A DNA stretch of 56,598 bases from Pedobacter sp. ASV12 (GTDB taxonomy: Bacteria; Bacteroidota; Bacteroidia; Sphingobacteriales; Sphingobacteriaceae): assembly GCF_016429155.1 (NCBI RefSeq), contig NZ_JAELUC010000019.1:1-56598 (forward strand), given 5' to 3'. Shown here piece after piece: positions 42,870 through 49,103 of the stretch; the stretch's first letter is position 1, and each line of letters starts with the position of its first letter. The translations under genes and the position numbers were made by a program. The notes beneath the pieces are model-generated. The model was not told where the DNA came from, searched no databases, and saw nothing but the letters and a program-made list of their open reading frames with translations.

Positions 42870-43643
42870 ATGATAAAGAAACACCTCATTCCATGTACGG
42901 TAATCTTGGTATTACTGGTTATGGCAAAAGTGTTTGCTTATACGCTGCCAGAAGTAAAGACAAGTCTTGATAAGGACAACAAAAATACCCTAAAAAAAGA
43001 AGCTGAAGAGCCGGCTTTCTCACTAGCTCAACTAGAATTTGCAGCAGAAACCCTACCCATGGGCGACGCGAAAATAAATGGCAAGATGAAAAAGGTTTTG
43101 GCCTCTTTTTCTTACCATAACCTGCAAACTAATCGTTTACACCGCAAGGCGGCAGAATGGTTTCCGATTATAGAACCTATTTTGGCCCAATATGGTATTC
43201 CTAACGATTTCAAGTACATTCCATTGGTTGAATCAGGCCTTCAAGGCGGTACTTCGCCCAAAGGTGCAGCCGGCTATTGGCAATTTATGCCCGGAACGGC
43301 CCGTACCTACGGACTTCGAGTGAATAGCCGGGTGGATGAACGCAACAACTTGAGAAAATCGACTATTGCGGCTTGTAAATATATCAAAGAGCTTTATGGA
43401 ATCTTTGATAGCTGGACGCTTGTGGCCGCGGCCTATAACGTAGGCGATGTGCACATGAAGAGACAGATTAACAGGCAAAATCAGGATAATTATTTCAAAA
43501 TGAAATTAAACCGGGAAACAGGAGGGTATGTTTACAAGTTGATTTCGGTCAAAGAAATTTTAGAAAACCCCGTACGCAATGGCTACGTGGGGCAAAGAGC
43601 ACTCATTGCCTATACGGGCAGCACCAGCAGCAATGTAGAGTAA
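42870..43643 (+). CDS. Lytic murein transglycosylase (SLT domain)
   Basis: The start is the ATG at 42870, just after AGGAGG; the TTG frame from 42828 lies inside the promoter. The 257-residue protein has a signal sequence (IPCTVILVLLVMAKVFAYT) and an SLT domain: YIPLVESGLQGGTSPKGAAGYWQFMPGTARTYGLRV with the catalytic Glu in VES, VDERNNLRKSTIAACKYIKELYGIFDSWTLVAAAYNVGDVHMKRQI. It cleaves peptidoglycan glycan strands to form anhydromuramyl ends. A terminator follows. Confidence 0.94.
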   Translation: MIKKHLIPCTVILVLLVMAKVFAYTLPEVKTSLDKDNKNTLKKEAEEPAFSLAQLEFAAETLPMGDAKINGKMKKVLASFSYHNLQTNRLHRKAAEWFPIIEPILAQYGIPNDFKYIPLVESGLQGGTSPKGAAGYWQFMPGTARTYGLRVNSRVDERNNLRKSTIAACKYIKELYGIFDSWTLVAAAYNVGDVHMKRQINRQNQDNYFKMKLNRETGGYVYKLISVKEILENPVRNGYVGQRALIAYTGSTSSNVE

Positions 43644-43660
43644 TTTGATTTAAACAAAAC

Positions 43661-43695
43661 AAAGGCCGTCAATCTCAAAGTTGACGGCCTTTTTT
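43661..43695 (+). terminator. Intrinsic terminator of the lytic transglycosylase gene
   Basis: A perfect 12-bp stem (43661-43672 with 43681-43692), 8-base loop and a T-run of eight. It lies 18 bases after the stop. Confidence 0.93.
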
Positions 43696-43751
43696 GTTGT
43701 CTTGACATTGGCCTTGCTGCGAGTTGTGCTGATATTTTGTAATTTAGGCCC

Positions 43752-44804
43752 ATGTCTACACCCCAGCTTCGCGTTATTGCCGTCAGGCCACAGCCCACTG
43801 AAGTGCTGGCTATCGATTTTGAAACGGTAGACGGATCAAAGCTTGCTTATGAGGCCGGACAATTCCTGACCTTGGTTTTTGAGGTAAACGGCAAAGAACT
43901 GCGAAGGTCTTATTCCTTTTGCAGTTCGCCAGTGGCCGACGAGCCTTTGTCTATTGCCGTGAAGTTGGTGGAAAATGGAGAAATTTCGCGATTTATCCAT
44001 CATCAATTGGCTATAGGCGATGTAGTTAATACGGCCGAACCCAACGGGCAATTTGTTTATACGCCTGCACCAACGCTCAAAAGAACAGTTTTTCTGTTTG
44101 CTGCCGGAGTGGGCATAACGCCACTTTTTTCAATCCTCAAAACGGCATTGCTTAGCGAGCAGTTTTCTAAAATCGTACTGATTTATAGCAGCCGTTCTGC
44201 CGAAGATACTTTGTTTAGGGATGAGCTTCGGCAGTGGGAACGGGATTATCCCGAGCGCTTAACCCTCATCCAGCTGCACAGCAATTCGAAAAACCTGATG
44301 CGCGCCAGGCTAAATGGATTTCTGATCAACCAATTGGTAAAAGAAAATATGGCCTTCAACTCGGCCGACGCGCTCTTTTATACCTGTGGTCCGGTTGATT
44401 ACATGGATGTTTGCCGCATTACCCTGCTTGGAGCCGGTTATGCGCCAGCTCAGGTTAAACGCGAGACTTTTGTGTTGCCCGAGGACGAAATTGACGAAGA
44501 TGATTCGACCGAAAAGGTAAAGGATACGAATACTTATTCGGTGGTACTCCATTTTGCGGGCAAAGTACATCATTTAGACATTCCTTATCCCAAACGGATT
44601 TTAGAAGTAGCGCTCGAAAACAAGATCAAATTACCATACAGCTGTAGCGGTGGTGTTTGCAGTACCTGTGTAGCCACTTGCATTGAAGGCGGTGTAAGAA
44701 TGGATTACAACGAAGTGCTTACCGATGATGAAGTGGCTCGTGGGCGGGTGCTGGTCTGTACGGGTCATCCCACGGTAAATGGCACCACAATTACTTGGGA
44801 GTAG
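43752..44804 (+). CDS. FNR-type reductase fused to a plant-type [2Fe-2S] ferredoxin domain
   Basis: The 350-residue protein has an FAD-binding barrel (RRSYSFCSSP), then a NAD(P)H-binding domain (FLFAAGVGITPLFSILKTAL, YTCGPVDYMDVC), then a C-terminal ferredoxin with Cys-x4-Cys-x2-Cys in YSCSGGVCSTCVATC and a last Cys in VCTGHP. The order matches PaaE/HmpX-like reductases of ring-hydroxylating or related oxygenases. No oxygenase subunit is next to it, so the partner is unknown. The start is taken at 43752. Confidence 0.93.
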   Translation: MSTPQLRVIAVRPQPTEVLAIDFETVDGSKLAYEAGQFLTLVFEVNGKELRRSYSFCSSPVADEPLSIAVKLVENGEISRFIHHQLAIGDVVNTAEPNGQFVYTPAPTLKRTVFLFAAGVGITPLFSILKTALLSEQFSKIVLIYSSRSAEDTLFRDELRQWERDYPERLTLIQLHSNSKNLMRARLNGFLINQLVKENMAFNSADALFYTCGPVDYMDVCRITLLGAGYAPAQVKRETFVLPEDEIDEDDSTEKVKDTNTYSVVLHFAGKVHHLDIPYPKRILEVALENKIKLPYSCSGGVCSTCVATCIEGGVRMDYNEVLTDDEVARGRVLVCTGHPTVNGTTITWE

Positions 44805-44844
44805 GTAGATGGTTGTGTCTGCCCGAGTTGCAATCGCCTAAATG

Positions 44845-45240
44845 TACCTTAATGCCTAAAAGGTTGAAGGGCAATTTGAAATGTTGCCGTTGTTTTATCC
44901 CCTAAGATGCCTAAGACCGTCTAAGTCTCAGTTTATCTAAGTTTACCTTAATGCCTAAATGGTTGAAGGGCAATTTGAAATGTTGCCGTTGTTTCACCGC
45001 CTAAGACACCTGAGGACGTCTAAGTCTGAGTTTATCTAAATGTACCTTAATGCCTAAAAGGTTGAAGGGCAATTTGAAATGTTGCCGTTGTTTCACCGCC
45101 TAAGACACCTGAGGACGTCTAAGCCTGAGTTTATCTAAATGTACCTTAATGCCTAAATGGTTGAACGGCAATTTGAAATGTTGCCGTTACTTTACCACCT
45201 AAGACAGCTGAGGACGTCTAAGTTGCGGTTTGCCTAAATA
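44845..45240. repeat. Tandem array of four 99-bp repeats
   Basis: The unit starting TACCTTAATGCCTAAA recurs at 44845, 44944, 45043 and 45142, exactly 99 bases apart. Copies 2 and 3 differ at only two positions; copy 1 and copy 4 are more diverged, and partial copies flank the array. Each unit holds GGCAA-N9-TTGCC, a short inverted repeat; in copy 4 it is extended to AACGGCAA/TTGCCGTT (45164-45188). The 497-base gap has stops in every frame and no coding ORF. It fills the intergenic space between the FNR fusion and the pirin gene; function unknown. Confidence 0.95.
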
Positions 45241-45301
45241 TCTTAACTTCTTAATGGTTAAACTGTTGATTTCAAAATGCTGTTTTTGCCGAGAAAATAT
45301 G

Positions 45302-46189
45302 CTATTTGATGTTTTTGGATGATGGTGGCAGTGGCACAAATTCGGTTTCTCCGGGAACGGGCGGATAGTCTTGCGCCAACCATCTTTCTTTGGCTGCCTC
45401 GATCAGCTCACGGCTACTGGCCACAAAATTCCAGTAAATGAAACGCTCTTCCGGAAAGGGTTCGCCACCAAAAATATAAATGGTGGTATTGGCCTGCATG
45501 GTAAATTCGCAGAGCGAACTTTCTTTGGCCACTAAAAGCTGCTTGGGCTCAAATATGTTTCCATCGCTTGCTATGGCCCCTTCTAAAATGTAGATGGCAC
45601 TTTCGCCAAAAAGTTGATCGCCAATTTTGATGGTTTGTGGAGCCGAGGTTTTGAGTTCTAAAAAGTAAAGCGGACTATACACCGGAATGGGCGACTGATG
45701 GCCCATTACTTCGCCGGCAATCAGCTTGTACCGAACACCATTTTCTTCCCAAGAAGGAATTTGTTCTACATCGGCATGGAAAAATTCAGGTTCCATTTGT
45801 TCGAGGTGCTTGGGCAGGGCCACCCAAATCTGCAAGCCGTGCAGTACTTTGTCTGTATTGCGCAGATAATCGGGTGTACGTTCCGAATGCGCAATGCCCT
45901 TGCCGGCAGTCATCCAGTTAACTTGGCCAGGCTTGATTTCTATTTGTGTGCCCAATCCGTCTCTGTGCATGATGTTGCCCTCAAAAAGATAGGTGAGGGT
46001 TGATAGCCCAATGTGCGGATGGGGCGGGATGTCGAGGTTGTTGTGGTCGTTCATGGCTACCGGGCCCATGTGGTCGATGAAACTGAAGGGGCCAACCATT
46101 CTTTTCTCGCGGAAAGGCAATAGCCTCCCCACCATAAAATTGCCAATATCACTTGGCCTTTCTTCGATTATAAGCTGAATATTCGACAT
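45302..46189 (-). CDS. Pirin-family protein
   Basis: The 295-residue protein has the pirin N-terminal cupin (PFSFIDHMGPVAMNDHNNLDIPPHPHIGLSTLTYLFEG with metal-ligand histidines) and the MHRDGLGTQIEIKPGQVNWMTAGKGIAHSERTP block, then a second cupin and the RLIYWNFVASS-like C-terminus (ERFIYWNFVASSRELI). Some pirins have quercetin dioxygenase activity; others are redox-sensing cofactors. It is divergent from arsR across 78 bases. Confidence 0.95.
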   Translation of the reverse strand: MSNIQLIIEERPSDIGNFMVGRLLPFREKRMVGPFSFIDHMGPVAMNDHNNLDIPPHPHIGLSTLTYLFEGNIMHRDGLGTQIEIKPGQVNWMTAGKGIAHSERTPDYLRNTDKVLHGLQIWVALPKHLEQMEPEFFHADVEQIPSWEENGVRYKLIAGEVMGHQSPIPVYSPLYFLELKTSAPQTIKIGDQLFGESAIYILEGAIASDGNIFEPKQLLVAKESSLCEFTMQANTTIYIFGGEPFPEERFIYWNFVASSRELIEAAKERWLAQDYPPVPGETEFVPLPPSSKNIK

Positions 46190-46215
46190 CTGATTTTTTG
46201 TTTAAAGATAAAAAA

Positions 46216-46247
46216 TTTGGTGCATATAAATCTTTATCGTAATATTG
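46216..46247 (+). promoter_or_regulatory. Promoter of the arsR operon
   Basis: TTTG (46216-46219), a 20-base spacer, then TAATATTG (46240-46247), one base off TAnnTTTG. The ArsR start codon is at 46268. The -7 box lies inside the palindrome at 46240-46255. Confidence 0.7.
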
Positions 46248-46255
46248 CAATATTA
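46240..46255. promoter_or_regulatory. Perfect 16-bp palindrome, probable ArsR operator
   Basis: TAATATTGCAATATTA is its own reverse complement. It overlaps the -7 box and ends 12 bases before the arsR start codon. ArsR/SmtB repressors bind short AT-rich dyads at their own promoters, so this is the likely operator. Confidence 0.7.
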
Positions 46256-46267
46256 AAATATCAAATA

Positions 46268-46600
46268 ATGGGGGCATCCAAAACAGATCACTTCTCCGCC
46301 AAGCAAAATGAAATGGCATCCATCATGAAAGCCTTGGGCCACCCAGCCAGAATAGCGATTATAGATTTTTTGCTGAGCGTTGATACCTGCATTTGCGGAG
46401 ATATTGTAAACGAGTTGCCCTTGGCCCAGCCAACGGTATCGCAGCATTTGAAAGAGCTTAAAAATGCGGGCCTCATCAAGGGCAATATCGAAGGCAATGC
46501 CATTTGCTATTGCATAGACGAAGAAATGTTTGCCAAGTTCAAGCATTTTTTTGAAGAGGTGTTCGGAAAAATACTGGCCAAGAAAAAAGAATGCTGCTAG
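46268..46600 (+). CDS. arsR: ArsR/SmtB-family metalloid-responsive repressor
   Basis: From the ATG at 46268 the protein has 110 residues; an ORF start at 46217 is a GTG in the promoter region. The winged helix is clear: KALGHPARIAIIDFLLSVDTCICGDIVNELPLAQPTVSQHLKELKNAGLIKG. Cys41 and Cys43 in DTCICGD sit in the classical As(III) site position, and a Cys-Cys pair ends the protein. It is predicted to repress its own operon until As(III) binds. Confidence 0.9.
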   Translation: MGASKTDHFSAKQNEMASIMKALGHPARIAIIDFLLSVDTCICGDIVNELPLAQPTVSQHLKELKNAGLIKGNIEGNAICYCIDEEMFAKFKHFFEEVFGKILAKKKECC

Positions 46601-46614
46601 AAAAAATATAAAGT

Positions 46615-47088
46615 ATGAAATTATCAGAAGTAAAAAATATCCTGAATACGGTGGAGGCGGTCAATTTTAAGCTGGCCGACGGTACCTTCGTGCCAGTGCA
46701 CTTTCATGTAACCGAAGTTGGCGTGGTGCGCAAGCACTTTATAGACTGTGGAGGAACCGTTCGTACCGAAAACCGGGCCAACTTTCAGCTGTGGAATGCC
46801 GATGATTTTGAACACCGCTTAAAACCGGCCAAATTGCTCAACATTATCAGTCTTTCCGAAGAGGTGTTGGGCATGGAGGATCTGGAGATTGAAGTAGAAT
46901 ATCAAAGTGGCACCATCGGCAAATACAGTTTGGAATTTGACGGCAAAGACTTTTTGTTGGTCAACATGCAAACAGCCTGTCTGGCCAAAGATGCTTGTGG
47001 TATTCAGCCGGCAAAACCAAAGCTCAATCTGATACAGCTGCCAACAGCTAATTCAGGAACCTGTACGCCTGGCGGTGGCTGTTGTTAA
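46615..47088 (+). CDS. DUF6428-type protein of the arsenic operon
   Basis: The 157-residue protein lies 14 bases after arsR and 3 bases before arsC, so it is part of the operon. The body is a beta-rich domain with FVPVHFHVTEVGVVRKHFIDCGGTVRTE and LWNADDFEHRLKPAKLL. The tail ends SGTCTPGGGCC, with three Cys in the last eight residues, and two more Cys sit in ACLAKDACG. It matches what I recall as DUF6428, found in Bacteroidota ars operons. Metalloid binding is inferred; the function is not established. Confidence 0.8.
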   Translation: MKLSEVKNILNTVEAVNFKLADGTFVPVHFHVTEVGVVRKHFIDCGGTVRTENRANFQLWNADDFEHRLKPAKLLNIISLSEEVLGMEDLEIEVEYQSGTIGKYSLEFDGKDFLLVNMQTACLAKDACGIQPAKPKLNLIQLPTANSGTCTPGGGCC

Positions 47089-47091
47089 GGG

Positions 47092-47508
47092 ATGAAGAAG
47101 ATATTAGTGCTTTGTACAGGCAACAGTTGCCGAAGCCAAATGGCCGAAGGCTATTTGAGGGCTTTTGCCAAGGGGAAAGCCTTGATTTATAGCGCCGGAA
47201 TTGAAACCCATGGCCTTAACCCCATTGCTGTTGCTGTAATGGCTGCTGACGGGATCGATATTGCCAACCATACTGCTAACCACATCGAGGAATACCAGGA
47301 CATCGATTTTGATTTTATCATTACGGTTTGCGATCATGCCCAGGCCAACTGCCCGTTTTTTCCGGGCCATGCCAAAAGGTTTCATCAAGGCTTTTCAGAT
47401 CCCGCAAAAGCCAAAGGGAGCGATGCGATGGTCTTGGCTTCTTTTGTCAAAACAAGAGACGAAATCAAGGCGTATTGCCAAACGTTTATAAAAGAAAACC
47501 TCGACTAG
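47092..47508 (+). CDS. arsC: Arsenate reductase, thioredoxin-coupled (low-MW phosphatase fold)
   Basis: The 138-residue protein has the P-loop Cys8-TGNSC-Arg14 and two more cysteines, Cys80 and Cys87, in ITVCDHAQANCPFF. The spacing (72 and 7 residues) equals that of Cys10, Cys82 and Cys89 in Staphylococcus aureus ArsC, which passes a disulfide to thioredoxin. It reduces arsenate to arsenite, normally exported by ArsB or Acr3. No such pump lies next to it. Confidence 0.95.
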   Translation: MKKILVLCTGNSCRSQMAEGYLRAFAKGKALIYSAGIETHGLNPIAVAVMAADGIDIANHTANHIEEYQDIDFDFIITVCDHAQANCPFFPGHAKRFHQGFSDPAKAKGSDAMVLASFVKTRDEIKAYCQTFIKENLD

Positions 47509-47522
47509 TTGGTCGAGGTTTT
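47495..47522 (+). terminator. Terminator of the ars operon, overlapping the arsC stop
   Basis: A perfect 11-bp stem (47495-47505 with 47512-47522) has a TAGTTG loop whose first three bases are the arsC stop codon. The T-run at the end is short (four). The left arm encodes the last codons of arsC. Confidence 0.8.
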
Positions 47523-47571
47523 GCAAGAGTTTCGCTTACAAAGTTTTGGAAGCTTCGTAAATATTTTTGGC

Positions 47572-48774
47572 TTAAGCCTCAGCTTCTACCAATCCAGGAA
47601 TGTCAACAACTTCGTTTACATCGGCCTGGTAATCAACACCGGCTATATCGAACCCGAACAGATTCAGAAAATCGGTTTTATAGCCAGCCAAATCGCCAAT
47701 GGCAGGTAAAGTTTCGGTAGTAGCATCTTTCCAAAGTTCAACTACGCGATTTTGAACATCTTCGCGCATTTCCCAATCGTCAATCCTGATGCGCCCTTTT
47801 TCGTCAACCGGAACGGTTGCGCCTGTATATAATCTATCTTGGTATAAACGCTGGATCTGCTCAATACAGCCTTCGTGGATGCCTTCGGCTTTCATGATTT
47901 TATAGAGCAATGAAATATACAACGGAATAACCGGAATAGCCGAACTGGCTTGGGTAACCAAAGCTTTGTTTACCGAAACATAGCCCTTGCCGTTAATGTC
48001 TTTTAATTTGTCGGTAATGGTAAAGGCAGTGGCTTCTAAATGATCTTTGGCACGGCCAATGGTTCCTTTGCGGTAAACTGCTTCAGTAACGGCAGGGCCG
48101 ATATACGAATAAGCTACCGTGGTAAAGCCATCAGCCAATACGCCAGCCTCTTTTAAGGCGTCGATCCACATTTCCCAGTCTTCGCCACCCATTACGGCTA
48201 CCGTGTTTTCAATTTCTTCTTCGTTGGCAGGCTCGATAGAAACTTCAGAAACAATACCGGTGTGGAAATCGACGGTTTTGTCGGTAAAAGTGCCGCCGAT
48301 TGGTTTCAGTACCGAGCGGTGGGTAATACCTGTTTTGGGGTTGGTTCTTACCGGTGAAGCCAAGCTGTAGATCACCAAATCAATCTGGCCTAAATCGGCT
48401 TTGATCAGGTCGATGGTTTGAGTTTTAACTTCGTTAGAGAAGGCATCACCGTTGATGCTTTTGGCATATAGGCCTGCTTTTTGGGCTTCGGCTTCGAAAG
48501 CGGCGGTATTGTACCAGCCTGGCGAGGCTGTTTTTCCTTCTTTGGGTGGTTTTTCAAAGTAAACACCAATAGTTGCCGCGCCAGCACCAAAGGCACTGGT
48601 AATTCTTGAGGCCAAGCCAAAACCGGTTGATGCGCCAATAACCAACACTTTTTTCGGGCCGTTGATGGCCCCTTTCGATTTGATATAGTTAATTTGATTA
48701 ATTACGTTTTGCTCACAGCCTTTCGGATGTGCGGTTAAACATATAAATCCTCGCATTCTAGGTTCGATAATCAT
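47572..48774 (-). CDS. fabV: Enoyl-[acyl-carrier-protein] / trans-2-enoyl-CoA reductase FabV
   Basis: The 400-residue protein has the FabV N-terminus MRGFICLTAHPKGCEQNV, a dinucleotide-binding loop KKVLVIGASTGFGLASRI, and the Tyr-x8-Lys site in YSYIGPAVTEAVYRKG. It performs the last reduction in fatty-acid elongation and is an alternative to FabI with low triclosan sensitivity. It is convergent with arsC and unrelated to the arsenic operon by function. Confidence 0.97.
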   Translation of the reverse strand: MIIEPRMRGFICLTAHPKGCEQNVINQINYIKSKGAINGPKKVLVIGASTGFGLASRITSAFGAGAATIGVYFEKPPKEGKTASPGWYNTAAFEAEAQKAGLYAKSINGDAFSNEVKTQTIDLIKADLGQIDLVIYSLASPVRTNPKTGITHRSVLKPIGGTFTDKTVDFHTGIVSEVSIEPANEEEIENTVAVMGGEDWEMWIDALKEAGVLADGFTTVAYSYIGPAVTEAVYRKGTIGRAKDHLEATAFTITDKLKDINGKGYVSVNKALVTQASSAIPVIPLYISLLYKIMKAEGIHEGCIEQIQRLYQDRLYTGATVPVDEKGRIRIDDWEMREDVQNRVVELWKDATTETLPAIGDLAGYKTDFLNLFGFDIAGVDYQADVNEVVDIPGLVEAEA

Positions 48775-48796
48775 AATTTCTAAGCTTTTCTTAAAA

Positions 48797-48991
48797 TTAA
48801 ATCAGCTCTGCGCCATTGGCAAAGCTTTGTTTTGTTTCCTCAAAACTATTCTTAATTTTTTTCCATTCCAAATATGCGGTGATATGTTTTGCGCAACGGT
48901 TGCCGAAAACAAGTTTTGTTCCATCAAATTCGAGTTTGAAAATAACGCCAACCATTTGTGTTTTGGCTTGTTTGTTTGAGGTATTAGTCAC
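48797..48991 (-). CDS. Possible small protein upstream of fabV
   Basis: A 64-residue frame starts at GTG 48991 or, for a 52-residue form, ATG 48955, and ends 22 bases before fabV. It has GVIFKLEFDGTKLVFGNRCAKHIT, plausible beta strands, but no recognised family. An antisense ORF of 94 residues covers the same DNA. Either could be chance. Confidence 0.3.
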   Translation of the reverse strand: MTNTSNKQAKTQMVGVIFKLEFDGTKLVFGNRCAKHITAYLEWKKIKNSFEETKQSFANGAELI

Positions 48992-49060
48992 GAATTATAA
49001 TGATGACATGTGCCTGATTTTCAGCTTTGCAGATGGGTCGTTTTTCTGCCCGAAAATCGT

Positions 49061-49068
49061 TATTTTTG
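49061..49068 (+). promoter_or_regulatory. Candidate -7 element of uvrA
   Basis: TATTTTTG is an exact TAnnTTTG match 35 bases upstream of the uvrA ATG. The -33 position holds only a T-run, so support is partial. No LexA-like site was noticed. Confidence 0.5.
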
Positions 49069-49103
49069 CAGGCTGTTTTTTAATATCGAAAATTCACTAA
49101 TTT

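Noticed and set aside
44845..45240. Repeat array considered as CRISPR
   Set aside because: Units are contiguous 99-bp copies with no unique spacers between short repeats, and no cas genes are present.
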